In this document: positions 35,999 through 44,005 of the stretch, in pieces
Layout: each line of letters opens with the position of its first letter
How positions within the stretch are numbered: position 1 is the first letter of the stretch
Notes under the pieces: generated by a model
Databases searched by the model: none
What the model was told of the DNA's origin: nothing
What the model saw: the letters and a program-made list of their open reading frames with translations, nothing else
From: Deltaproteobacteria bacterium
GTDB lineage: Bacteria > Desulfobacterota > Desulfobulbia > Desulfobulbales > Desulfobulbaceae
Assembly (NCBI GenBank): GCA_024280455.1
Contig: JAJRQC010000155.1
Coordinates: 1 to 61,320, forward strand
Reading direction: 5' to 3'
DNA: 61,320 nucleotides
Translations under genes and position numbers: made by a program

Positions 35999-36733
35999 AT
36001 GAGTGAACAGCTGCCGGAGAACTTTAAACCGGTCCAAAGTGATGAAACCTTCTGTTTTTCCTGTCATCCCGGCGTGCCGTGCTTTACCGAGTGCTGCCGG
36101 GCACTCGACCTGGCTTTGAGTCCCTATGATGTGCTCCGGTTGAAAAATCGGCTGCAGATGCATTCAGGCACCTTTCTTGAAAAATATGTCCTGATTTCCT
36201 GGGAAGAAGGACAGATTTTCCCCACCTGTTATCTGACCATGGTTGATGACGGCCGGGCCAGCTGTGTGTTTGTCGAAGCGGCCGGATGCAGCGTCTATCC
36301 GGACCGGCCGGGTGCCTGCCGCACCTATCCGCTTGGAAGAGGAGCACGGCGCAGACGGGACGGCTCCACTGAAGAACAGTTTGTGCTGGTTAAAGAGGCG
36401 CATTGCCGTGGATTTGAAGAGGAAAAAGAGCAGACCCCGCAGGATTATATTATCGATCAGGAACTCGAAGCCTATAACCGGGCCAACGATGCAATAATAC
36501 CCCTGCTGCAGCATGAGCGTATTCAACAGGGGTTTCGCCCGGACCGGGCCGGACTTGATCAATTCATCCTTGCCCTGTACAATCTTAATATGTTTCGCCA
36601 GGAGATGAGTGATGGCCGGATCAACATGAATCGCCCTTTAAATGCCATCGAACTGCAGGCACTGGCGGGTGATGATGAAAAGTTACTCCAGCTCGGCGTC
36701 CGCTGGCTGCTGCAGGAGTTTTTTTCTGAGTAA
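35999..36733 (+). CDS. YkgJ-type cysteine-cluster protein
   Basis: A 244-residue protein of the YkgJ/UPF0153 family, thought to bind a metal or Fe-S cluster through an N-terminal cysteine set: FCFSCHPGVPCFTECC, then SCVFVEAAGCSVYPDRPGACRTYPLGR. The spacing CxxC...CC...C...C matches the family. The rest is helical. No enzymatic activity is known. It starts 4 bp after secDF and may be co-transcribed with it. Confidence 0.9.
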   Translation: MSEQLPENFKPVQSDETFCFSCHPGVPCFTECCRALDLALSPYDVLRLKNRLQMHSGTFLEKYVLISWEEGQIFPTCYLTMVDDGRASCVFVEAAGCSVYPDRPGACRTYPLGRGARRRRDGSTEEQFVLVKEAHCRGFEEEKEQTPQDYIIDQELEAYNRANDAIIPLLQHERIQQGFRPDRAGLDQFILALYNLNMFRQEMSDGRINMNRPLNAIELQALAGDDEKLLQLGVRWLLQEFFSE

Positions 36734-36768
36734 TTTGTTTTTCTTTTTACCTCACCAGGTAGCCCTTA

Positions 36769-37413
36769 GTGAATGAACAACGGTTAAGCAAACTCAGAGA
36801 AATCTCCAATCAATATTGCCGCCGGGAAGGAGGGGCACACGGTCCTGACCACAGTGACCGGGTCTACCAGATGGCCCTTCGCCTTGGCCGGGAGATGAAC
36901 GCTGACCTTGACATTCTTACCGCTGCTGCCCTGCTTCACGATATCGGCCGAGGGGAAGAAAGCAGCAGCAAGGGGACGGTCTGTCATGCGACCCATGGCG
37001 CGGAAATGGCTGCCGCCATTCTGCAGGAGCTCGGCTACCAGCCCCAGGCTATCCAAAGAATCTGTCACTGCATCCGATCCCATAGATATCGCGGTAACTG
37101 CAGCCCGGAAACCCTTGAAGCCAGAATTCTTTTTGATGCCGACAAACTTGACTCCATAGGTGCCATAGGTATTGGCCGCGCCTTTCTCTTTGCCGGCCAG
37201 ATCGGTGCCTGCCTGCATAATCCTGAGCTGGATCCGCAGGCAACAGAGTCTTATTCCGATCAGGATACGGCCTACCGTGAATTTCAGGTTAAAATGTCCC
37301 GGGTCCGCAACAAGTTACTGACCTCTGCCGGCAGCAGGATTGCTGAAGAACGGCACCGGTTCATGGAAGTCTTTTTTGATCAACTCAACAGGGAAATTTA
37401 CGGAGCAGCCTGA
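36769..37413 (+). CDS. HD-domain phosphohydrolase
   Basis: A 214-residue metal-dependent phosphohydrolase of the HD superfamily. Ligands are visible in GAHGPDHSDRVYQMALRLG, ALLHDIGRGEE (the HD pair) and CHATHGAEMAAAIL, with a later DADKLDSIGAIG. The start is GTG at 36769; an ATG 4 bp later is out of frame. Family length and order agree with HDIG/YedJ-like enzymes. The substrate may be a nucleotide. It lies between the YkgJ gene and a HAD phosphatase. Confidence 0.88.
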   Translation: MNEQRLSKLREISNQYCRREGGAHGPDHSDRVYQMALRLGREMNADLDILTAAALLHDIGRGEESSSKGTVCHATHGAEMAAAILQELGYQPQAIQRICHCIRSHRYRGNCSPETLEARILFDADKLDSIGAIGIGRAFLFAGQIGACLHNPELDPQATESYSDQDTAYREFQVKMSRVRNKLLTSAGSRIAEERHRFMEVFFDQLNREIYGAA

Positions 37414-37457
37414 GAGAAAAACAGTCATGCACTCTACCCAAGGCCGAAAATAAAAAA

Positions 37458-38093
37458 ATGTTGAAACTGGTAATTTTTGACTGTGACGGGGTCATGTTCA
37501 ACTCAAAAGAAGCAAATCGCGCCTACTATAACCATCTCCTTGAGACCTTTAACTGCCCGCCCATGAATGAAGGCGAAGTTGACTTTGTCCACGTCCGTAA
37601 TGTCACCGACTCGGTGGCCCATATCTTTCGTCGTCACCCCCAAGTCTCGGCTGAGGCTGTTGAACGGTATCGAACCGAACTCGACTACAGCCCCTTTCTC
37701 AAACACATGAATATGGAACCGGACTTGATCGACTTCCTTGAGCTGATCAAACCCCGTTACCATACCGCCATCTCGACCAACCGAACCACAACCATGGACA
37801 TGGTTCTTGACATGTTCGATCTCCGGGCCCGGTTTGAAATAGTTGTCACCGCCCTGACTGCGCCACGGCCAAAACCTGCTCCGGACGGGTTGTACATGAT
37901 ACTTGATCATTTCGGCCTGCAGCCCGACGAGGCGATCTATATTGGTGACTCCGATGTGGACCGGGAGCATTGCGCCGGAGTCGGCGTGCCGCTTATTGCC
38001 TTTAAAAATCCCGAACTGGCCGCTGAGTACCATGTAGAGGATTTTATGGCCATTGCAGGACTCCCACCTTTTCTTACCCCGGAGGCGACATGA
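37458..38093 (+). CDS. HAD-superfamily phosphatase
   Basis: A 211-residue HAD hydrolase (Gph/phosphoglycolate-phosphatase-like). Motif I VIFDCDGVMFNS carries the nucleophile Asp; motif II is ISTNRTTT; motif III lysine is in KPAPDGLYM; motif IV is YIGDSDVDREHCAGVG. An alpha-helical cap lies between motifs I and II. Its stop overlaps the ATG of the next gene by 4 bp, so they are translationally coupled. The substrate is unknown. Confidence 0.9.
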   Translation: MLKLVIFDCDGVMFNSKEANRAYYNHLLETFNCPPMNEGEVDFVHVRNVTDSVAHIFRRHPQVSAEAVERYRTELDYSPFLKHMNMEPDLIDFLELIKPRYHTAISTNRTTTMDMVLDMFDLRARFEIVVTALTAPRPKPAPDGLYMILDHFGLQPDEAIYIGDSDVDREHCAGVGVPLIAFKNPELAAEYHVEDFMAIAGLPPFLTPEAT

Positions 38094-38587
38094 TGAATCT
38101 CCTCGTCTGCCATACCCTGCTTATCAGCGGCAAAGACCTTGCGGCCTGTACAAAGCGAGCTCTTCATTTCTTTAAGACAACCCAGCTCGTTCATTATGAT
38201 GACATCAAGATCATCGAAAAACGCTGTTGTTCGGCACGCTCTGAATCTTTCCAGACCCTGCTTGATGAGGCCCTGCTCAAAAATCGGGACCGCCTGAAAA
38301 GTCTGCTGGCTGAACTGCAGGACGACGGCTACACAACCCTTACCGACCTGCTGGATCTGCCCCAGGGCTACCAGTCAAAAATTCTCCACACAATAGCCCA
38401 CATAGAGGACGGGTTCTTCGGCATAGATGCCGGCTTCTTTGATCTGGATGAATCCTCCTACCGGGTATCTGAACGAAGAAAACTGGAAATCCTGCAACAA
38501 CCGGACAGGTGCTGGCTCCTGACCATTGCGGCAAGCTCAACGGGCGGAAATGGTTTTGAACAGATAAAGGGAACGGGGAATCTCTGA
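38090..38587 (+). CDS. Conserved protein of unknown function coupled to the HAD gene
   Basis: A 165-residue soluble protein that I do not recognise. It has Cys residues in KRCCSARSE, a helical stretch (SFQTLLDEALLKNRDRLKSLLAELQ) and the segment LDLPQGYQSKILHTIAHIEDGFFGIDAGFFDLDESS. The ATG overlaps the stop of the HAD phosphatase gene by 4 bp, and coupled synthesis suggests that the two proteins work together. It is the last gene in the plus-strand row that starts with secDF. Confidence 0.75.
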   Translation: MMNLLVCHTLLISGKDLAACTKRALHFFKTTQLVHYDDIKIIEKRCCSARSESFQTLLDEALLKNRDRLKSLLAELQDDGYTTLTDLLDLPQGYQSKILHTIAHIEDGFFGIDAGFFDLDESSYRVSERRKLEILQQPDRCWLLTIAASSTGGNGFEQIKGTGNL

Positions 38588-38648
38588 GCCTTTGGAATTG
38601 TAAAAAAATGTATTGAAGAGGGAGGAGGTATGCCTTGACTGCTCTCAC

Positions 38649-38948
38649 TTAATTAAAATATATATTTCGGGGTTCAGGATACAAAGAGCTGGCACGCATT
38701 GTTACCCTGATGGACTCGCCGACCTCTTCAAAAACAGGGGTGATTTTGGGGTCGGTATGCTCATAGATGCTTTTTCCCAACCGATGAACATCGACAACAA
38801 ACGGTACTCCGGGCAGGGATTTTTCACGACCGACAACCTGATCGGCAACACCAAAAACCACGGTGCCGCCCCCACCATTGACCTGTCGGCAGGGTCCTGT
38901 TCGCCGATGTTGCCCGGAAAAGATACGGCAACTGGTTTTCCGCATCAT
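38649..38948 (-). CDS. Possible small hypothetical protein
   Basis: A 99-residue open frame downstream of the DUF4388-like gene on the same strand. The C-terminal two thirds read like real protein (VVFGVADQVVGREK, VPFVVDVHRLGKSIYEHTD, KITPVFEEVGESIRVTM), but the first ~28 residues are Arg/Gly-rich and there is no good ribosome-binding site. It may be the remnant of a larger gene. A plus-strand frame over the same bases (38613-38951) is taken as a shadow. Confidence 0.4.
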   Translation of the reverse strand: MMRKTSCRIFSGQHRRTGPCRQVNGGGGTVVFGVADQVVGREKSLPGVPFVVDVHRLGKSIYEHTDPKITPVFEEVGESIRVTMRASSLYPEPRNIYFN

Positions 38949-39000
38949 TAAAGGGTAGAAGTCGTATACCCAGACACCTTACTGCGGCAAGACTATGCGC

Positions 39001-39612
39001 TCAGGACTCATCTTCATCCATCCGCTTGAGTCCCTCCATTAAAATCATCATGAAGTCACCAATTTCCCGTGACTTCACCATGGATTCGGGCAGGCCGGGT
39101 AAAAAACGGAAATAGCCGTTTCGCTGGGCGAGCATGGCATAAATGGCCTCCAGATTGTCCAATTCCTCATATCGGGCGGCAATCACCGCCCCCTCGCGAA
39201 ACGTCACTCGAGCGGTTCCGCCTTCCATATCGAGCAGCAACCTGCCGGTTTTCTGGTGCATATGAAAAACCTGCAGTAATTCAGCCGGCAGGAGAGCATC
39301 TATACGACCACTTATGACCGGGTCGCCCTCGTCTTCCCCCAACCCCTGCGGCAATTCCCCAAGCTGTAATTTAATCAGTCCGGTACACCCCCCGCAGGTA
39401 AAAACGGTCTCACGGTATTCAGAAAAATCGGTGGCTACAGCGGGGATAAGCTGAAACAGCAATTCGGTGATGGCTCGAACCAGAATCAGACAGGACGGAC
39501 GTCCAACCGGCAAGACAACGGCTTTGTCGGTTAACAACATGCGGTCGTCATGACTGTAAAAAGGACAGCCGCACTCATCAATAATATCAAAAGCTGCAGA
39601 AAAATTTGCCAT
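39001..39612 (-). CDS. DUF4388-like protein with cysteine clusters
   Basis: A 203-residue protein. The central and C-terminal part (LLPAELLQVFHMHQKTGRLLLDMEGGTARVTFREGAVIAARYEEL) matches the DUF4388/PATAN type, often seen in signalling and gliding-motility proteins. The N-terminal half has CGCPFYSHDDRMLLTDK and FTCGGCTGLIKL, two cysteine sets that could hold a metal. The start at 39612 (MANFS) is preferred; an upstream extension to 39723 is rich in Cys and Pro and unlikely. It is divergent from the E2-like gene, with a 357-bp gap between them. Confidence 0.75.
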   Translation of the reverse strand: MANFSAAFDIIDECGCPFYSHDDRMLLTDKAVVLPVGRPSCLILVRAITELLFQLIPAVATDFSEYRETVFTCGGCTGLIKLQLGELPQGLGEDEGDPVISGRIDALLPAELLQVFHMHQKTGRLLLDMEGGTARVTFREGAVIAARYEELDNLEAIYAMLAQRNGYFRFLPGLPESMVKSREIGDFMMILMEGLKRMDEDES

Positions 39613-39969
39613 GTAAACACAATATACTGTTAGGGGCACACAACAAAGAGGATAAAGACATGCGCAGGAAGGAGCCCTCTGATTATTCCTTTCTACTGTA
39701 CACGGGAACGAATCCATACTCAATTGGATTTTTGCCTATGTGTTTACAGGCAGATGCCGTATTTCCTCGCTCCCCGCAACAAAATTGACGGATAAGCTGA
39801 ATTATCTATTCTTTGATGAGAAATCGACTTGTATTCCACCATGAGATTATTATAGAATAACAAATATGCAGAATGGGCAGTACCTATGGAATTCTCATAA
39901 CATTCCCAATAATGATTCGCCGATCTGCGGTTTGCTCACCATCTGATCTCATCATTACAGGTTCACAAT
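39613..39969. other. Intergenic region between divergent genes (357 bp)
   Basis: No convincing gene; one short frame (39661-39788) has no support. An inverted repeat TGTAAACACA (39612-39621) / TGTGTTTACA (39739-39748) brackets 117 bp next to the start of the DUF4388-like gene. The right half is AT-rich and should contain the promoter of the E2-like gene, though no consensus was clear. Confidence 0.5.
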
Positions 39970-42354
39970 ATGGCCACAGCTTCCGACCAGCACAACAACG
40001 ATTACGAGCAACTGAAAACAACTCTTGAACTCTATCCAAGTATTCAGATTTCTCAAGTTGAAGGCCAGCCTCCCGACAACTATGAAATAGAATATCACCT
40101 CAAGGGATATGTTCGTAATCCCGACGGCAGTATTGCAACCGCAGAACTCCATAGAATACGAATCAGCCTCCCCTTCGGTTATCCTCATTTTGCTCCCACC
40201 GTCAAACCGCTCACCCATATATTTCATCCGGATATCGACCCGGCAGCCATCCGTATCGCCGATCAATGGCAGGAAAAACCGAATCTCTCGGATCTGGTTC
40301 TCACCATAGGAGAAATGATCTGCGGAAATATCTACAGCATCGAAGACCCGTTTAATCAGGAAGCTGCCGACTGGTATGAACAGCATCGCGACACCCTGCC
40401 GCTGGATGTCCTGCAGATAGCCGACATTGATGATTCCGATGATGACCGATTCGACACCCTGGACGAAGATACATTTTCCTCCCTTGGCCTTGACGATGAC
40501 GACATTTTCGGGACCGAAACAGAGATGGATGAAAGCCGGATTGATATGCTTCGTCTGCAGATTGAACAAAAAAATATCTTCGCCGCCAGCAAAACCATGT
40601 CGGAGATTCCAAAATCGGTGAACATCCCTGACCGTGACCAACTTGAACAGACAATTGCCACCGCCCTTAAAGAGAGTGATAAATTATATAAAAAGGCGGA
40701 ACAGCATGAAGACCATGGCCGGCTCGATGAGGCAGCCCATGTTTTAGAGGAAATTGAAGCCATTGCTGCCGACACCCCCGGTCTGGACAGCTTGCGCAAC
40801 CGGGTGCTGCAATCCCAATCTCTGGCCGACAACTTCTCTCTTGAACAGGAGGAGAAGCCCTCGGAAGAAACAATTGCGCAGGCCACATCCGATGCTCCGC
40901 CGCCAAAACAAAAAATAAAAAAAACAGGTATTGCCAAGAAGTCATCCTTCCCGCTCAAATTCGTCCTGGTGATCGGTGTCATTGGCGCAGTCCTCACTGC
41001 CGCCGGCTTGCTCTATCTACAGGATAAGAAGGTGCTCAATCAATGCCTGGCCGAGTGGCAGAAGGTGCAGTCATTGACCACCAACAACCAGTTTGACGAT
41101 GCACAGGCGGAAGCTGAGGCAATTCTCAGAAACATACCCAATCTCAAACTGCTTACATCTTCCGGCAACGCCTTAGCCTCACAGGTAACGGCCTTGCTCA
41201 ATTCCGATGACTTTCAGCAGGGACTTCTGGGGAACACCTTGTACGATGGCGTTTATATCTCTTTTGCCAAGAAACAGAAGATCGACAAGTTAAAGCCACT
41301 GACGGAATCCGCTGAAGCGCTGGTGAAACAGGGAAAAATCAGAAAATCCCTGGCAGCCTACCAGGAGGCAATTCGCTTTGCCCGCAAACATGAACTGATT
41401 GAGCAGGCCCGGGAACTGACCGAGACCATGAACAACCTGCGCTTTGAAGAGGCTCTGGCCTCAGCCAAAAAAGCCGAGGATGAAAAAGAATGGGAAAATG
41501 CCGCCGATACCTACCGCCGCGCGCTCGAAATTTCCCGCACGCTCTCCGACCCTGAAGAGGCCAAAGAGATAACAAAACGACTGACGGTCGCCACCTTCCG
41601 GCACGAACTCGACCAGTCCAGACAGGCATTTACCGGAGCACAGTGGCAGGAGACCATCACCATGCTCGAACATGCCCAGCATCTTATTGATGCCAACCCG
41701 GCGGCGGTGTCGGCCGAGGAACGAGCGGAGCTGAACCGGCTGCTGCTCAACTCACGTCTCTATCAAATACTGACCCTTGCCCGGGAAGCATACGAACGCC
41801 GTGACTGGGCTGCCAGCATCAAGCAGTACCAGAAGGCTCTTCATCTCCTGAAAACGGAAAAAGAAGGATTTGGCCCCGGAACGGAGGAATCGTACACCAA
41901 GATAGAAAAGACCTTGCTCATGATGCAGATAGCGCAGGAACAAAGCTATGCTATACGGGCAAAAAAGGAAGACGATCTGGAGAGAATCCTTCAGCATTAC
42001 AACAAAATTCTTGAGCTGGTCCAGACAAGTAAATTTCGTTCAGATACAAACCTGCGCAAACTCACACTGAACTCAAGGGAACAGATTGCCGAAACCCGAA
42101 CCCTGCTCGATATACAGGACAGGATCAACTACCTGAAAGCAAACTACCAGCAGATCTTTACAAAGAATTACCCGTCCTTTGCCGGATCAAAGCTTGAGCC
42201 CCCCAAGGTACATTTCAATAAAAGAATAGGGCGCAAGATGCTCTTTACCATGACCTGCATTGAACGAAGCCAGGGCAGCCCGTCACGCCTGGAACTCAGG
42301 TATATCTATGATCCAGACACAAAGCGCTGGTCTTTATTTACCGGCCAGGGATAA
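39970..42354 (+). CDS. E2-like (ubiquitin-conjugating fold) - TM - TPR-like membrane protein
   Basis: A 794-residue protein. Residues ~10-140 resemble an E2/UBC fold: KGYVRNPDG, HRIRISLPFGYPHFAPTVKPL, IFHPDIDPAAIRIADQW and LSDLVLTIGEMICGNIY follow the order of the E2 strand-Pro-rich loop-HPN-active-site-helix layout. HPN is HPD (86-88) and the position of the catalytic cysteine is Ile96 or a neighbour, so it looks non-catalytic (UEV-like). An acidic linker (150-180), a helical part, a Lys-rich stretch and one membrane helix (about 329-350) come next. The remaining ~440 residues are TPR-like helices (GKIRKSLAAYQEAIRFARKH, WAASIKQYQKALHLLK). The positive-inside rule puts the E2 part in the cytoplasm. 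Identification of the E2 fold is from motif order only. Confidence 0.85.
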   Translation: MATASDQHNNDYEQLKTTLELYPSIQISQVEGQPPDNYEIEYHLKGYVRNPDGSIATAELHRIRISLPFGYPHFAPTVKPLTHIFHPDIDPAAIRIADQWQEKPNLSDLVLTIGEMICGNIYSIEDPFNQEAADWYEQHRDTLPLDVLQIADIDDSDDDRFDTLDEDTFSSLGLDDDDIFGTETEMDESRIDMLRLQIEQKNIFAASKTMSEIPKSVNIPDRDQLEQTIATALKESDKLYKKAEQHEDHGRLDEAAHVLEEIEAIAADTPGLDSLRNRVLQSQSLADNFSLEQEEKPSEETIAQATSDAPPPKQKIKKTGIAKKSSFPLKFVLVIGVIGAVLTAAGLLYLQDKKVLNQCLAEWQKVQSLTTNNQFDDAQAEAEAILRNIPNLKLLTSSGNALASQVTALLNSDDFQQGLLGNTLYDGVYISFAKKQKIDKLKPLTESAEALVKQGKIRKSLAAYQEAIRFARKHELIEQARELTETMNNLRFEEALASAKKAEDEKEWENAADTYRRALEISRTLSDPEEAKEITKRLTVATFRHELDQSRQAFTGAQWQETITMLEHAQHLIDANPAAVSAEERAELNRLLLNSRLYQILTLAREAYERRDWAASIKQYQKALHLLKTEKEGFGPGTEESYTKIEKTLLMMQIAQEQSYAIRAKKEDDLERILQHYNKILELVQTSKFRSDTNLRKLTLNSREQIAETRTLLDIQDRINYLKANYQQIFTKNYPSFAGSKLEPPKVHFNKRIGRKMLFTMTCIERSQGSPSRLELRYIYDPDTKRWSLFTGQG

Positions 42355-42405
42355 ACCAGCACGGCTGGACCAAGATTTTTTAACGTCACAGCCACAACCA
42401 ACCAT

Positions 42406-42444
42406 GAAAATAGCCTGACTGAGCATCCCTAGCGGGCTATTTTC
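42406..42444 (+). terminator. Intrinsic terminator after the E2-like gene
   Basis: A 10-bp stem GAAAATAGCC (42406-42415) with GGCTATTTTC (42435-42444) lies 52 bp after the stop. The T-run is part of the stem and short, so efficiency is uncertain. It lies between convergent genes. Confidence 0.6.
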
Positions 42445-42498
42445 GGATAAACCAGCTATGTGGAGGGCTGCATGGCGATGCCCGGTTACCACACCCCG

Positions 42499-42759
42499 TT
42501 AATGGTGGTGATGATGGCCGTGACCGTGCTCATGTGCGTGCCCAGCCTCTTCCGCAAGTGGACCGCCAGTCATCTCCAGAGCTTTCTCCAGCGCCTGTCG
42601 GGCATCCTCCAGGGCATGGACAGCGCTGTTCAATTGCCCGGCAAGCTCAGCATTTGCCTGGGTAAGCTGCTCCGCCCAGCCCGCAAATTCTTCGCCGTGA
42701 CTCCGGTTATGCTCAATCCAGTGCGGCAACATAACCCGTAATTTCTCGATAACATCCAT
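42499..42759 (-). CDS. Small His-rich-tailed protein next to cooT
   Basis: An 86-residue protein with a helical body (VMLPHWIEHNRSHGEEFAGWAEQ, then a coiled-coil-like ANAELAGQLNSAVHALEDAR) and a C-terminal metal-binding tail HAHEHGHGHHHHH. It follows cooT by 5 bp on the same strand, so the two are probably co-translated. A role in nickel or zinc handling is inferred from the tail and the neighbour; I know no named function for it. Confidence 0.8.
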   Translation of the reverse strand: MDVIEKLRVMLPHWIEHNRSHGEEFAGWAEQLTQANAELAGQLNSAVHALEDARQALEKALEMTGGPLAEEAGHAHEHGHGHHHHH

Positions 42760-42764
42760 ATTAT

Positions 42765-42974
42765 CTACGCTCCTGATCCGTTCGGGACAGATTTCAAAAC
42801 CACGGCCCCGCCAAGGAAATCTATCTTTTCAATAACCACATTGGAAATTATTTTTGGTTCTTCAAAAAACGTCGACAGGACAACCCCGTTCTCAACGACT
42901 TCAAGGGAGGTTACAGACTCCATCACCGTCTCTTGAGCACCATCTCGTTCAACAACCGCACTTATCTGACACAT
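42765..42974 (-). CDS. cooT: CooT-family nickel-binding protein
   Basis: A 69-residue protein that begins MCQISAVVE, the N-terminal Met-Cys of the CooT family, in which a dimer binds one Ni(II) through the Cys2 pair. The small SH3-like body is present (SLEVVENGVVLSTFFEEPKIISNVVIEKIDFLGGAVVL). In Rhodospirillum CooT takes part in nickel insertion into CO dehydrogenase. No cooS or cooC is in the window, so the client enzyme is unknown. It is 22 bp from a short repeat. Confidence 0.9.
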   Translation of the reverse strand: MCQISAVVERDGAQETVMESVTSLEVVENGVVLSTFFEEPKIISNVVIEKIDFLGGAVVLKSVPNGSGA

Positions 42975-42995
42975 ATTTTTTCCTCTCCATTAGGG

Positions 42996-43036
42996 GGGTT
43001 CACTCAAAAATAACTTCGTCGTGATCAGGTGAACCC
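42996..43036. repeat. Short version of the GGGTTC palindromic element
   Basis: GGGTTCACTCAAAAATAACT at 42996 matches the left end of the element at 14414, and GTGAACCC (43029-43036) closes an 8-bp inverted repeat. As at aroK, the element abuts a stop codon: kdsD ends at TTA 43037-43039. The interior is only ~25 bp. Confidence 0.75.
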
Positions 43037-44005
43037 TTAAATCAAGAAACGAAATTCACCCTTACCGAGCAGATCATGGAGATGCAGAATACCGTGTAAA
43101 TGCTTCTGCTGGTCAATGACTGCGAGAATTGTAATTTCATGCTGCTGCATAAGGCTGAGGGCGTCGGCAGCCAGCAGGTTGCCGGTAATTGCAATCGGGT
43201 CACGGGTCATGACATCGGCAAGCTGCAACTTCGACAGATCACCACCGATCAGAATCCTCCGGACATCTCCATCCGTCAATATACCGACAAGACCGCCAGT
43301 GGTACTCGTGACCATTACGGCACCGAGACTTTTTTCATTGAGTACGGCCAGAGCATCCTGCAACGAGACATTCTCACCAACACTGGGCATTTGCCGACCG
43401 GTGAGCATAACCTCGCTGACCGCAACCTTTAAGCGCTCGCCAAGGCTGCCGCCGGGATGATTACGACGAAAATCCTCAGCCCGGAACTCTTTGCGCTTAA
43501 GCAGGGCAACCGCCAGGGCATCGCCAAGGGCAAGGGTTGCCGTGGTACTTGTGGTTGGCGCAAGACCGAGTGGACAGGCCTCTCTGGGCACACTCACATT
43601 TAGGGTCACGGCAGCAAAGTCGGCCAGTGTCGAATCCGCACCACCGGTCAGGGCAATGACCGGAACCCTGCGTTCGGCAATACTGGCCAGCAGCGAGTTT
43701 AACTCTGCGGTCTCTCCGGAATAGGAGATGGCCAGCACAACATCGGTGGCGGCAACCATGCCAAGGTCACCATGCATGGCCTCAACCGGATGGAGGAAAA
43801 AGGACGGCGTTCCGGTTGAGTTAAGCGTAGCGGTTATCTTCTGGCCGACAAGCCCGGACTTGCCGATTCCGGTCACCACCAACCGGCTGGGACAGGCCAT
43901 GATCAGGTCAATCGCCTGCCCAAACTCAGCCCCCAGGCGATCTCGAACAGCAAGAATCCCCTCGGCCTCGACCTGCAGGACCTCTTTGGCCAGCTCTATT
44001 GTCAT
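43037..44005 (-). CDS. kdsD: Arabinose-5-phosphate isomerase
   Basis: A 322-residue KpsF/GutQ/KdsD enzyme that converts ribulose-5-phosphate to arabinose-5-phosphate for Kdo and lipopolysaccharide synthesis. SIS domain (VVTGIGKSGLVGQKITATLNSTG, HPVEAMHGDLGM, SYSGETAELNSLL, PTTSTTATLALGDALAV, NHPGGSLGERL) plus two C-terminal CBS domains (ILTDGDVRR, MQQHEITILAVID). Its ATG overlaps the stop of the acuI-like gene by 4 bp. The presence of a Kdo gene supports a Gram-negative envelope with LPS. Confidence 0.96.
   Translation of the reverse strand: MTIELAKEVLQVEAEGILAVRDRLGAEFGQAIDLIMACPSRLVVTGIGKSGLVGQKITATLNSTGTPSFFLHPVEAMHGDLGMVAATDVVLAISYSGETAELNSLLASIAERRVPVIALTGGADSTLADFAAVTLNVSVPREACPLGLAPTTSTTATLALGDALAVALLKRKEFRAEDFRRNHPGGSLGERLKVAVSEVMLTGRQMPSVGENVSLQDALAVLNEKSLGAVMVTSTTGGLVGILTDGDVRRILIGGDLSKLQLADVMTRDPIAITGNLLAADALSLMQQHEITILAVIDQQKHLHGILHLHDLLGKGEFRFLI

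Noticed and set aside
38613-38951. A 112-residue plus-strand open frame
   Set aside because: No ribosome-binding site, and the reverse frame reads more like protein; neither is strongly supported.
39970-40420. Active E2 ubiquitin-conjugating enzyme
   Set aside because: The catalytic cysteine position is not a cysteine, and no E1 or ubiquitin-like gene is near, so only an E2-like fold is claimed.
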